Positions 34,538 through 42,860 of a stretch of DNA of 64,000 nt are shown here, in pieces. The notes below the pieces were generated by a model. The model had not been told where the DNA came from. It did not search any database and saw only the letters and a list, made by a program, of their open reading frames with translations. How positions within the stretch are numbered: the first letter of the stretch is position 1; each line of letters begins with the position of its first letter. This DNA is from Plantactinospora mayteni (GTDB lineage: Bacteria; Actinomycetota; Actinomycetes; Mycobacteriales; Micromonosporaceae): positions 1 through 64,000 of the forward strand of contig NZ_BONX01000044.1 of the NCBI RefSeq assembly GCF_016862935.1. The letters are read 5' to 3'. The position numbers were made by a program, and so were the translations under genes.

Positions 34538-37110
34538 CCGGATATGCCGAGCGGCAGCGACTCGTGGTGGTCGGCAACGGCATGGTGGGGCAGCGCTTCG
34601 TCGAGGCGCTGCGCTCCCGGGACACCGAGGGCCGCTGGCAGGTCACCGTGCTCGCCGAGGAGGGGCGGCCGGCGTACGACCGGGTGCGGCTCTCGGCGTT
34701 CTTCGACGGAGTGGACGCGGACGAGCTGAGCCTGCACCGGCCGGACGACGGGGTGGAGCTGCGGCTGGGCGAGCCGGTGCTGGAGATCGACCGGACCGGT
34801 CGACGGGTGGTCACCGGGGACGGGGAATACTCCTACGACGCGCTGGTGCTGGCGACCGGGTCGTACCCGTTCGTGCCGCCGATCGACGGCGCGTACGTGG
34901 CAGAGGGCCCGGATGCGCTCGGACCCACCCCGGCGCTGCGCTCCGGAGTCTTCGTCTACCGCACCCTGGACGACCTGACCGCGATCCGCGACTTCGCCAA
35001 GGGCCGGCGCAGCGGCGCGGTGATCGGCGGCGGGCTGCTCGGCCTGGAGGCGGCGAACGCGCTGCGACTGCTCGGCCTGACCACCTCGGTGGTGGAGTTC
35101 GCCCCCCGGCTGATGCCGGTGCAGGTCGACGAGGCCGGCGGCGCGATGCTGCGCCGGTACGTCGAGGAGCTGGGTGTGGTGCCGCACCTCGGGGTGGCCA
35201 CCACCGCGATCCGGTCCCGCCCGGACGGCGAGCTGGCCGGGCTGACCCTCTCGGACGGCGGTTGGCTCCCCACCGACCTGGTGGTGGTGGCCGCCGGCAT
35301 CCGGCCCCGGGACGAGCTGGCCCGGGCCGCCGGCCTGGAGCTGGGCGAGCGCGGTGGGGTCCGGGTCGACGAGAGCTGCCGCAGCGCCGACGAGCGGATC
35401 TGGGCGATCGGCGAGTGCGCCGCCGTCGACGGCACCTGTTACGGCCTGGTCGCCCCCGGCTACGCGATGGCGGAGGTGGTGGCCGACCGGCTGGTCGGCG
35501 GTACGGCGACCTTCCCGGGCGCGGACCTGTCGACCAAGCTGAAGCTGCTCGGGGTGGACGTCGCCTCGTTCGGTGACGCACACGGCCGGACCCCGGGCTG
35601 TCTCGACGTGACCTTCACCGACCCGGCCACCCGGGTCTACGCCAAGCTGGTCCTCTCGGACGACGCGAAGACCCTGCTCGGCGGGGTACTGGTCGGCGAC
35701 GTGACGGCGTACCCGACGTTGCGGGCCAGCGTCGGCGGCGCGCTGCCCGGCCCGCCGCTGGCCCTGCTCGCCCCGGCCGGCGACGGTACCGGGACCGGGG
35801 CCGGGATCGCCGCGCTGCCCGGCTCGGCCCAGGTCTGCTCCTGCAACGGGGTGACCAAGGACCAGCTCGTCGGCGCCATCGTCGAGGGCTGCACCGACGT
35901 ACCGGGGCTGAAGGCGTGCACCCGGGCCGGTACGAGCTGCGGGTCCTGCGTACCGATGCTGAAGCAGTTGCTGGCGGTCTCCGGGGTGAGCCTGAGCAAG
36001 GCACTCTGCGAGCACTTCGACCACAGCCGGCAGGAGCTTTTCGAGATCGTCCGGGTACGCGGGATCCGCACCTTCTCCCGACTCGTCGCCGAGCACGGCC
36101 GGGGCCGGGGCTGCGACATCTGCAAGCCGGCGGTCGCCTCGATCCTCGCCTCGCTCGGCAACGGCTACGTACTCGACGGCGAGCAGGCGTCGTTGCAGGA
36201 CACCAACGACCACTTCCTGGCCAACATCCAGCGGGACGGGACGTACTCGGTGGTGCCGCGGATCCCGGGTGGCGAAATCACCCCGGAGAAGCTGATCGTG
36301 ATCGGCGAGGTGGCCCGGGACTTCCAGCTCTACACGAAGATCACCGGTGGGCAGCGGATCGACCTCTTCGGTGCCCGGGTGGAGCAGTTGCCGCAGATCT
36401 GGCGCCGGCTGGTCGACGCCGGGTTCGAGTCCGGGCACGCGTACGGCAAGGCGCTGCGTACGGTCAAGTCCTGCGTCGGCTCCACCTGGTGCCGGTACGG
36501 GGTGCAGGACTCGGTCGGGCTGGCGATCGCCCTGGAGCTGCGCTACCGGGGACTGCGTGCCCCACACAAGCTCAAGTCCGCCGTCTCCGGCTGTGCCCGG
36601 GAGTGTGCCGAGGCCCGCAGCAAGGACTTCGGGATCATCGCCACCGAGGGCGGCTGGAACCTCTACCTCGGTGGCAACGGTGGGTTCCGCCCCCGGCACG
36701 CCGAACTCTTCGGCCAGGACCTATCGACCGAGGAGCTGGTCCGGTATGTCGACCGGTTCCTGATGTTCTACATCCGCACCGCCGACCGGCTACAGCGGAC
36801 GGCCGCCTGGATCGAGGCGCTGGAGGGCGGCCTGGAGCACCTGCGGGCGGTCATCGTCGACGACTCGCTCGGGCTCTGCGCCGAACTCGACGCCGCGATG
36901 GCCCGGCACGTCGGGGCGTACTCCGACGAGTGGCGCGACACGCTGGCGGACCCGGAGCGGTTGCGCCGGTTCACCTCCTTCGTCAACGCGCCGGACGTAC
37001 CGGACCCGTCGATCACGTTCGAGGTGGAACGGGGACAGCCCGTTCCGGCCCTGGGAGACCGCCGACCGGTGACGCTCGGCCTCCCGACGACCATGGGGGT
37101 ACCAAGTTGA
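34534..37110 (+). CDS. nirB: Nitrite reductase [NAD(P)H] large subunit
   Basis: 858 residues from GTG 34534. In order: FAD domain (VVVGNGMVGQRF), NAD(P) domain (VIGGGLLGLEAANAL), BFD-like [2Fe-2S] domain (QVCSCNGVTKDQL at about 433, CGSC about 40 residues later), and a sulfite/nitrite reductase half. The [4Fe-4S]-siroheme cysteines are in SCVGSTWCRYG (about 646) and SGCARECAEA (about 686). It reduces nitrite to ammonium with six electrons. It starts inside the stop of the upstream gene (GTGA) and itself runs into nirD (TTGA). Confidence 0.97.
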   Translation: MTGYAERQRLVVVGNGMVGQRFVEALRSRDTEGRWQVTVLAEEGRPAYDRVRLSAFFDGVDADELSLHRPDDGVELRLGEPVLEIDRTGRRVVTGDGEYSYDALVLATGSYPFVPPIDGAYVAEGPDALGPTPALRSGVFVYRTLDDLTAIRDFAKGRRSGAVIGGGLLGLEAANALRLLGLTTSVVEFAPRLMPVQVDEAGGAMLRRYVEELGVVPHLGVATTAIRSRPDGELAGLTLSDGGWLPTDLVVVAAGIRPRDELARAAGLELGERGGVRVDESCRSADERIWAIGECAAVDGTCYGLVAPGYAMAEVVADRLVGGTATFPGADLSTKLKLLGVDVASFGDAHGRTPGCLDVTFTDPATRVYAKLVLSDDAKTLLGGVLVGDVTAYPTLRASVGGALPGPPLALLAPAGDGTGTGAGIAALPGSAQVCSCNGVTKDQLVGAIVEGCTDVPGLKACTRAGTSCGSCVPMLKQLLAVSGVSLSKALCEHFDHSRQELFEIVRVRGIRTFSRLVAEHGRGRGCDICKPAVASILASLGNGYVLDGEQASLQDTNDHFLANIQRDGTYSVVPRIPGGEITPEKLIVIGEVARDFQLYTKITGGQRIDLFGARVEQLPQIWRRLVDAGFESGHAYGKALRTVKSCVGSTWCRYGVQDSVGLAIALELRYRGLRAPHKLKSAVSGCARECAEARSKDFGIIATEGGWNLYLGGNGGFRPRHAELFGQDLSTEELVRYVDRFLMFYIRTADRLQRTAAWIEALEGGLEHLRAVIVDDSLGLCAELDAAMARHVGAYSDEWRDTLADPERLRRFTSFVNAPDVPDPSITFEVERGQPVPALGDRRPVTLGLPTTMGVPS

Positions 37111-37553
37111 CTCTGGACGCCACGATCAACGAGGGATTCGCAGACGTCGCCGAGCCGAGTCGCGCCGAGCCGGGCGGGGCCGAGCCGGATGGCGGCGAGC
37201 CGGGTGGCGACGACGCGCGCTGGACGGCCGTCTGCCCGTACCCCCGACTGGAGCCGGAGCGCGGAGTGGCCGCGCTGGTCGACGGCGCGCAGGTGGCGGT
37301 CTTCCGCACCCACGACGGCCGGCTCTTCGCGATCGGCCAGCGGGACCCGATCGCCGGCGCGTACGTGATGGCCCGGGGCATCGTCGGCAGTCGCGGCGAG
37401 ATCCCGACGGTCGCCTCCCCGCTGCACAAACAGGTCTACGACCTGCGCACCGGGGACTGCCTCGACGTGCCCGGCGTGACGGTGCCGACCTACCGGGTGC
37501 GGTGCCGGGACGGGCTGGTCGAGGTGGCGACCCCGCCCACCGGAGGCTCCTGA
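37107..37553 (+). CDS. nirD: Nitrite reductase [NAD(P)H] small subunit
   Basis: 148 residues with a TTG start at 37107 that overlaps the nirB stop (TTGA). The first ~35 residues are a variable Ala/Pro/Gly stretch with SRAEPGGAEPDGGEPGG repeats. The Rieske-like fold follows (WTAVCPYPRLEPERGVAALV, VAVFRTHDGRLFAIG, VASPLHKQVYDLRTGDCLD). As is usual for NirD, the two Cys-x-His cluster-binding pairs of true Rieske proteins are absent. It forms the holoenzyme with NirB. Confidence 0.94.
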   Translation: MTLDATINEGFADVAEPSRAEPGGAEPDGGEPGGDDARWTAVCPYPRLEPERGVAALVDGAQVAVFRTHDGRLFAIGQRDPIAGAYVMARGIVGSRGEIPTVASPLHKQVYDLRTGDCLDVPGVTVPTYRVRCRDGLVEVATPPTGGS

Positions 37554-38641
37554 TGTCCGGCGAGCTGTCCGGCTTCACGGTCGGGGTCACCGCCGACCGG
37601 CGCCGCGACGAACTCACCGCCATGCTGGAGCGGCGCGGCGCCCGGGTGGTGCTCGCCCCGGCGCTGCGGATCGTGCCGCTGGCCGACGACACCGAACTGC
37701 GGGCGGCGACCCGGGCCTGCCTGGACAACCCGCCCGACGTACTGATGGCGAACACCGGGATCGGGATGCGCGGCTGGCTGGAGGCGGCCGAGGGCTGGGG
37801 GCTGGCCGAACCGCTGCGCTCGGTACTCTCCCGGGCCTACATCGTCAGCCGGGGGCCGAAGGCCCGGGGCGCGATCCGGGCCGCCGGCCTGCACGACGAG
37901 TGGTCGCCCGCCTCGGAGAGCTGCGACGAGGTGATCGACCACCTCCGGCAGCGCGGCGTACGCGGCCAGTTGATCGCGATGCAGTTGCACGGCGAGCGGC
38001 AGCCGGAGTGCACGGCCGCGCTGGAGGCGGCCGGGGCGAGCGTGCTCGAGGTACCGGTCTACCGCTGGGCGGCGCCGACCGACCCGGCCCCGCTGCACCG
38101 GCTGGTCGACCTGATCGCCGGCCGGCTGGTGGACGCGGTCACCTTCACCTCAGCACCGGCGGTCGGCGCACTGCTCAGGGCGGCCGGCCCTAGCACCGAG
38201 GCGGTACTCGACGCGATGCGCTCGGACGTACTGGCCGCCTGTGTCGGGCCGGTCACCGCCGCTCCGCTGCGCCGGCACGGCGTACCGGTGGTGGCGCCGA
38301 ACCGGGCCCGGCTCGGTGCGCTGGTCCGGACCATCGTCGACGAGCTGCCACAGCGGGCGATCAGCGTCAAGGTCGCCGGTCACCTGCTGACCCTGCGCGG
38401 GCACGCGGCCATCCTGGACGGTGAGCTGCGCCCGCTGGCACCGGCCCCGATGGCGGTACTCCGGGCCCTGGCGAGTACGCCCGGCCGGGTGATGTCCCGG
38501 GCGGCCCTGCTGCGCACCCTGCCGAGGGGCGCCGACGAGCACGCCGTCGAGATGGCGGTGGCCCGGCTGCGGGCCGGACTGCGCACCCCGGGGGTGGTGC
38601 AGACCGTGGTCAAACGCGGTTACCGACTGCCGGTCGACTGA
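37553..38641 (+). CDS. nnaR: HemD-like/winged-helix regulator of nitrate-nitrite assimilation (NnaR-type)
   Basis: 362 residues from ATG 37553, one base overlapping the nirD stop (TGATG) with GGAGGCTCC as ribosome binding site. Residues 1 to about 260 are uroporphyrinogen-III synthase-like (FTVGVTADRRRDELTAMLERRG, VTFTSAPAVGALLRAA). Residues about 275-362 are an OmpR/PhoB-type winged helix (LAPAPMAVLRALASTPGRV, VQTVVKRGYRLPVD). The same fusion is known in Streptomyces and mycobacteria as NnaR, a co-activator with GlnR for nitrite assimilation genes. Its position at the end of nasA-nirBD supports that role. Whether it also senses or makes a tetrapyrrole for siroheme is open. Confidence 0.87.
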   Translation: MSGELSGFTVGVTADRRRDELTAMLERRGARVVLAPALRIVPLADDTELRAATRACLDNPPDVLMANTGIGMRGWLEAAEGWGLAEPLRSVLSRAYIVSRGPKARGAIRAAGLHDEWSPASESCDEVIDHLRQRGVRGQLIAMQLHGERQPECTAALEAAGASVLEVPVYRWAAPTDPAPLHRLVDLIAGRLVDAVTFTSAPAVGALLRAAGPSTEAVLDAMRSDVLAACVGPVTAAPLRRHGVPVVAPNRARLGALVRTIVDELPQRAISVKVAGHLLTLRGHAAILDGELRPLAPAPMAVLRALASTPGRVMSRAALLRTLPRGADEHAVEMAVARLRAGLRTPGVVQTVVKRGYRLPVD

Positions 38642-39257
38642 ACCCCGTCGATCCGGTCCTCGTCGACCCGGTCCTCGTCGACCCGGTCCGCCTCGACCCG
38701 GTCCGCCTCGATCCGGTCCGCCTCGACCCGGCCTCGTCTGGGCAGCGCGAGGGAACGGGCCGGCTCGCTTCGGCGGGTTCCGGCGTCGACGGGGAGAGCG
38801 GCCGGGTCGCGTGGCGGTGGCGCGGCGCTCCGCACCTGGTCCACGACGGAGCGCGAGGGAAGGTGGACCAGGTTCATCGACCGGACGGACGGCGGCTCAC
38901 GCTTGGGTATCGGCTCGGTTTGATCCCTTGACGGGCGGACAGGCGGTTGGCAGGGTAAGGCCGCAACGTCCGGGAAGCGCCCGTAAACTGCCCTCCGGGA
39001 CTGTGCACAGGGGACAGGTGGAGGCGCCTCGTTTCCCTGGTAGAAACCATTTCGGGTCGCGTCACACCCTGCTCGCGAACGCGTCAGGAGGACTGCCGGA
39101 GACATCGGGCAAGGCATTACGATCATGCGGGCACCGGCCACAGCGAGTCCCCGGCAATCATCTGCACCCCCGGCACCGTCAGCGGGACGCGGCTGACCCC
39201 GAACCGGGCAGACCGATTCACATCCTCAATGGATTCTCCTCAAAAGGATAGGTAGGA
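38642..39257. other. 616 bp intergenic region with 15 bp tandem repeats
   Basis: From about 38648 to 38738 a 15 bp unit based on GTCGACCCGGTCCTC / CTCGACCCGGTCCGC is repeated six times, directly after the nnaR stop. The remainder to 39257 holds no convincing gene: a minus-strand open frame of 173 codons across it has the repetitive EADRV composition of the array and no family features. The last 20 bp contain AGGATAGGTAGGA, the ribosome binding site of the next gene. Confidence 0.7.
38928..38956 (+). promoter_or_regulatory. Possible promoter upstream of NitT/TauT-type lipoprotein gene
   Basis: TTGACG, 17 bp spacer, CAGGGT. It fits a housekeeping-type promoter but lies about 300 bp before the start codon, so it would imply a long leader. 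Confidence 0.28.
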
Positions 39258-40277
39258 ATGACGAGGCGTATACGCGTGCTGGCCGCCGCGGCGTTGGCCA
39301 CGGCCATGCTGGTCACGGCCGGCTGCTCGGGTTCGGACGACTCCGACGGGGGTGACGTCGGCAGCAAGGCTCCGGACAAGGTGACGTACCTCACCGGGTT
39401 CGGCACCGGTGGCCACGACGCATTCGCATGGGTCGCGAAGGACAAGGGATTCTTCAAGGAGGCCGGGCTCGACGTCACCGTCCAGCAGGGCGCCCCGGCC
39501 ACCAACAACCAGGGCCTGCTCTCCGGCAAGGCGCAGTTCACCTACAGCGACGTGACCCAGCTGATGATCCAGACCGGCAAGGCTCAGGTCACCGAGATGC
39601 GAGTGATCGCCGCGGTGCACCAGAGCACCCTGGTCGCGATCTTCGCGCCGCCCGGCTCCGGCGTCACGAAGCCGAAGGACCTGGAGGGCAAGCGGGTCGG
39701 TGTCGCCCAGGGCTCGATCACCAAGACCCTGCTCCCGGCGTACGGCAAGCTGGCCGGCTTCGACGCCAGCAAGCTCCAGTTCGTCGAGACCACCCCGCAG
39801 ACCCTGGTCGGCCTGCTGGTCGGCAAGAAGGTCGACGTACTCAGCACCTTCGTCATCACCCGGAACACCGTGGAGACGGTGACCAAGCAGACGATGACGG
39901 TCATGCCGCTCACCGACTACCTGCGTGACCTGCTCGGCACCGGCCTCACCACCACCGCCAAGTACGCCCAGGAGAACCCGGACATCGTCAAGCGGTTCAA
40001 GCACGCGGCGATGAAGGGCCTGAAGTACACGGTGGAGAACCCCGAAGAGGCCGCGAAGATCATGAAGGCCAACAACCCGAACGTGAACGAGCTGGGCGCC
40101 GCGGCGGAGATCAAGCTGATGACGCCGTACGTCACCTCGGCGCCGGGCAACACGATCGGTGCGCTCGACGAGCAGCGTGCCGCCCGGGCCATCGCCATCC
40201 TCCAGGGCGCCGAGCTGATCCCGGCCGGCCTCACCCCCGACAAGGTCATCGACTTCTCCATCGCGCCCAAGGCCTGA
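39258..40277 (+). CDS. ABC transporter substrate-binding lipoprotein, NMT1/TauA type
   Basis: 339 residues. A lipoprotein signal peptide ends at Cys23 (MLVTAGC lipobox). The mature part has the NitT/TauT/ThiY-type periplasmic fold: VTYLTGFGTGGHDAFAWVAKDKGFF, LDVTVQQGAPATNNQGLL, DLEGKRVGVAQGSI. The family binds nitrate, sulfonates or thiamine precursors such as HMP; the ligand is not evident. No TPP riboswitch motif precedes it, which argues against thiamine control, and the nitrate operon ends 0.6 kb upstream. A strong terminator-like hairpin follows its stop, before the cognate permease. Confidence 0.92.
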   Translation: MTRRIRVLAAAALATAMLVTAGCSGSDDSDGGDVGSKAPDKVTYLTGFGTGGHDAFAWVAKDKGFFKEAGLDVTVQQGAPATNNQGLLSGKAQFTYSDVTQLMIQTGKAQVTEMRVIAAVHQSTLVAIFAPPGSGVTKPKDLEGKRVGVAQGSITKTLLPAYGKLAGFDASKLQFVETTPQTLVGLLVGKKVDVLSTFVITRNTVETVTKQTMTVMPLTDYLRDLLGTGLTTTAKYAQENPDIVKRFKHAAMKGLKYTVENPEEAAKIMKANNPNVNELGAAAEIKLMTPYVTSAPGNTIGALDEQRAARAIAILQGAELIPAGLTPDKVIDFSIAPKA

Positions 40278-40296
40278 CCGGCCGGCGTGACACCTC

Positions 40297-40330
40297 GGGG
40301 ACGGCGAGTGGGCAGCCACTCGCCGTCCCC
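40297..40330 (+). terminator. Perfect intrinsic hairpin between lipoprotein and permease
   Basis: Arms GGGGACGGCGAGTGG (40297-40311) and CCACTCGCCGTCCCC (40316-40330) pair over 15 bp with a GCAG tetraloop and are followed by TTTG. It lies 19 bp past the lipoprotein gene. It probably raises the binding protein:permease ratio by partial termination. Confidence 0.82.
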
Positions 40331-40460
40331 TTTGCGACGCAGAGGAGAGACACGTTGCGCGTCTGGACCCTTCCGGGCAGCGATGCCCGCGACTCGCACG
40401 ACCTGCCGTACCGGCCGACGCGCCCGGCCGACGACCGCCGACACCGTACCGGCGGACCCG

Positions 40461-41237
40461 ATGACCGTTAGACGGGAGCTGTCCCCCGGCACCCGGGCCG
40501 CGCTGCCGATCGTCGGCACCGTCGTCGCGATCGGCCTCTGGTGGCTGGTGACCATCGTCTTCGAGGTCGAGACCCTCTTCCTGCCGTCCCCGCCGGAGGT
40601 CGTCGACGCCTTCGACCGGGAACCCGCCTACCTCTTCGAGGCGGCCTGGGCGACGCTCTGGGGGACGCTCGCCGGGTTCGGTATCGCGGCGGCCGGCGGG
40701 ATGGTCGCGGCCCTGCTGCTGACCGGCTCACGCCTGGTCGAGCAGGCCACCCTGCCGATGATCGTCGCGTTCAACGCGGTGCCGAAGGTCTCCCTCGTCC
40801 CGCTGCTGATCCTCTGGATCGGGTACGACTCGCGGACCAAAATCTCCCTGGTCGTCCTGATCGCCTTCTTCCCGATCATGGTGTCCACCATGGCGGGCCT
40901 GACCTCGACCCCGGCCGACCTCTACGAACTGACCCGGTCGCTCTCCGCGTCCCGGCTGAAGACCTATCTCAAGGTACGGCTGCCGTGGGCGCTGCCCCAG
41001 GTCTTCGTGGGGCTGAAGCTCGGCATCACGCTCTCCCTGATCGGCGCCGTGGTGGCCGAGTTGCAGACCCTGAACGGAGGGCTGGGGGCGATCATCTACA
41101 GCACACAGCAGTCGTTCGACACCCCGCTGGCGTTCGCCGCGATCACCCTGACCGGGGTACTCGGCATCGCCCTCTTCTACGCCGTGGTCGTGGCGGAACG
41201 GCTCGCCGTGCCGTGGGCCCGGAAGATCTCCGCCTGA
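40461..41237 (+). CDS. ABC transporter permease, SsuC/TauC type
   Basis: 258 residues from ATG 40461 (MTVRRELSPGTRAALPIVGT); the upstream in-frame extension is arginine-rich and non-family-like. Six hydrophobic helices; the EAA-type cytoplasmic loop is around LTRSLSASRLKTYLKVRLPWALP, followed by FVGLKLGITLSLIGAVVAEL. It belongs to the NitT/TauT permease family and pairs with the binding protein at 39258. No ATPase is adjacent; the best candidate is the SsuB-like ATPase at 48563-49372, 7 kb away. Confidence 0.92.
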   Translation: MTVRRELSPGTRAALPIVGTVVAIGLWWLVTIVFEVETLFLPSPPEVVDAFDREPAYLFEAAWATLWGTLAGFGIAAAGGMVAALLLTGSRLVEQATLPMIVAFNAVPKVSLVPLLILWIGYDSRTKISLVVLIAFFPIMVSTMAGLTSTPADLYELTRSLSASRLKTYLKVRLPWALPQVFVGLKLGITLSLIGAVVAELQTLNGGLGAIIYSTQQSFDTPLAFAAITLTGVLGIALFYAVVVAERLAVPWARKISA

Positions 41238-41270
41238 GCCACCACCACCCCGCACCTCGCCCGACCGATC

Positions 41271-41312
41271 GGGCGGATCACCGTCCCGGCCGTGGCCGAC
41301 GGTGATCCGCCC
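41271..41312. terminator. Bidirectional terminator between convergent genes
   Basis: Perfect 15 bp arms GGGCGGATCACCGTC (41271-41285) and GACGGTGATCCGCCC (41298-41312) with a 12-base loop. It lies between the permease stop (41237, plus) and the SDR stop (41319, minus), the classic place for a shared terminator. Confidence 0.82.
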
Positions 41313-41318
41313 ACCGGG

Positions 41319-42038
41319 TCAGGCCAGCCCGGCACCGCCGTTGAGGTCGAGGTTGACCGCGTTGACGGCCGGGTTCTCCAGCAGGAAAACGGCGGCGTCG
41401 GTGACGTCCGCCATGGTGGTCAGCCGGCCCGTCGGGGTACGCGCCGTGTAGGTCTCGTGCACCTCGGCCGGCTGCTTGGCCCAGAACGGGCTGTCGGCGA
41501 CGATGCCCGGGTGCAGGGCGTTGACCCGGACCGGCCGCAGCTCGGCGGCGAGCACGTTCACCAGGCCGACCACCCCGGCGTTCACCGTGGAGACCGTCGC
41601 CGAACCGGGGAAGGGCCGGTCCTTCGAGCCGCCGCCGAAGAGCAGCACGGAACCGTTCGGCGAGAGCCTGGACTGGAGGGTGTGCGCCACCTCGGTGTAC
41701 CCGACCAGCTTGACGGTGACCAGGCTGACCGCGCGGTCGATCTGGTAGTCCGAGACCTTGTTGACGTCGCGGACGAAGGCGGAGAGGACAAGGTGCCTGA
41801 TCTCGCCGATCCCGGCGAGCGCGGCGGCGATGGACTCGGGCTTGGCGAGGTCGACGGCAACCCCCGTCGTCCGGCCACCGATCTCGGCGGCGACCGCTGC
41901 GGTCCGGGCCGCGTCGCGCCCGGTGATGACGACCGCGAGCCCCCGCTTCGCGTAGTGCTCGGCCACGTCCCGGCCGAGGCCGGAGGTACCCCCGATGACG
42001 GCTACGCAGCCGCCATCGGGGCCATCGTGCTGTGGCAT
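41319..42038 (-). CDS. SDR-family protein lacking the catalytic Tyr/Lys
   Basis: 239 residues from ATG 42038 (MPQHDGPDGGCVAVIGGTSG). The Rossmann cofactor motif is clear (VIGGTSGLGRDVAEHYAKRG), followed by VITGRDAARTAAVA and VDLAKPESIAAALAG. At the catalytic position, where SDR enzymes have YxxxK, the aligned segment reads VSTVN (ATVSTVNAGVVGLVNVL), so tyrosine and lysine are both replaced. It may be a non-enzymatic nucleotide sensor or use another mechanism. It is 69 bp downstream of copy 4 of the palindromic element and the conservon operon on the same strand. Confidence 0.85.
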   Translation of the reverse strand: MPQHDGPDGGCVAVIGGTSGLGRDVAEHYAKRGLAVVITGRDAARTAAVAAEIGGRTTGVAVDLAKPESIAAALAGIGEIRHLVLSAFVRDVNKVSDYQIDRAVSLVTVKLVGYTEVAHTLQSRLSPNGSVLLFGGGSKDRPFPGSATVSTVNAGVVGLVNVLAAELRPVRVNALHPGIVADSPFWAKQPAEVHETYTARTPTGRLTTMADVTDAAVFLLENPAVNAVNLDLNGGAGLA

Positions 42039-42104
42039 ATCTGTCCCTCTCGTTGTGCAGGATTGAACCGCGGAGCCTCCCCGGGCCCGGCAAGCCTGCT
42101 CAAC

Positions 42105-42195
42105 GAACCCTTTTTCAACCTCACCTTGCGGTTCGTCCGACCGCAAGGTCGGACGCGGTGTGTGAACGCCGCGCGGTTCAGGTTGAAAAAGGTTC
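42105..42195 (+). repeat. 90 bp interspersed palindromic element, copy 4
   Basis: The best preserved ends: GAACCCTTTTTCAACCT on the left and AGGTTGAAAAAGGTTC on the right, complementary except for one extra base. The centre again contains TTGCGG...CCGCAA and the GTCGGACGCGGTGTGTG block shared by all copies. It lies 11 bp past the stop of the conservon GTPase gene (42207). Confidence 0.93.
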
Positions 42196-42206
42196 AACCG
42201 TGAGGG

Positions 42207-42860
42207 TCAGCCGACCGGGGTGGGCTGGCCCCGACCGTGCTCCGCGCGCAGCGTCTCCATCGCGTGCTGTACCACGTTCACCAGCACGTGCTTGACCGAC
42301 TCGCGGTGTCGGGCGTCGCACATCACCAGCGGTACGTGCGGGGCGATCGCGAGCGCCTCGCGTACCTCCTCCGGCTCGTACTGCGGTGCGCCGTCGAAGC
42401 GGTTCAACGCCACGACGTACGGCAGGTGTCGGTTCTCGAAGTAGTCCAGCGGGGCGAACGCGTCGGTGATCCGCCGGGTGTCGACCAGCACCGCCGCGCC
42501 GACCGCACCACGGATGATCTCGTCCCACATGAACCAGAACCGGGTCTGTCCGGGCGTGCCGAACAGATAGAGGATCAGGTCCTGGGCCATCGTGATCCGG
42601 CCGAAGTCCATGGCGACCGTGGTGGTCTCCTTGCCCGGGACCTTGGACGGATCGTCGATCCCGACCCCGGCCGCGGTCATCACCGCCTCGGTGGTCAGCG
42701 GGGTGATCTCCGAGACCGCACCCACGAGCGTCGTCTTGCCGACCCCGAACCCGCCGGCAATAACGATCTTCGCGGAGGTGATCCCACCACCACCACCGCC
42801 GCCTCCACCACCACCGCCGCCGCGACGCGGCCTAGCCGGGTCATAGCCTGCGAAGTCCAC
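42207..42860 (-). CDS. cvnD: Conservon small GTPase (CvnD/MglA-like)
   Basis: 217 residues. After a 13-residue glycine run (about 14-26) comes a Ras-like GTPase domain: P-loop IAGGFGVGKTTLVGAVSE, a threonine-rich switch region, switch II LYLFGTPGQTRFWFMWDE and guanine-specificity LNRFDG in place of NKxD. This is the standard form in actinobacterial conservons. It acts at the membrane with the roadblock and DUF742 proteins downstream of the CvnA kinase. Its start overlaps the cvnC end by 20 bp. The glycine run is encoded by imprecise GGT/GGC repeats and may vary in length between strains. Confidence 0.93.
   Translation of the reverse strand: MDFAGYDPARPRRGGGGGGGGGGGGGITSAKIVIAGGFGVGKTTLVGAVSEITPLTTEAVMTAAGVGIDDPSKVPGKETTTVAMDFGRITMAQDLILYLFGTPGQTRFWFMWDEIIRGAVGAAVLVDTRRITDAFAPLDYFENRHLPYVVALNRFDGAPQYEPEEVREALAIAPHVPLVMCDARHRESVKHVLVNVVQHAMETLRAEHGRGQPTPVG

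Noticed and set aside
39045-39075. GlnR box near GAAACC...GTCACACC
   Set aside because: The GAAAC and GTCAC motifs are 13 bases apart and in an order that does not fit the gTnAC-n6-GaAAC arrangement.
38620-39141. A 173-codon minus-strand frame in the nnaR/lipoprotein gap
   Set aside because: A third of it is EADRV repeats from the 15 bp tandem array, it overlaps the nnaR 3' end, and it shows no family features or ribosome binding site.
38642-39257. TPP riboswitch in front of the NMT1-like binding protein
   Set aside because: No CTGAGA or GAACCTGATC-type core is present, unlike the clear element at 58636-58728.
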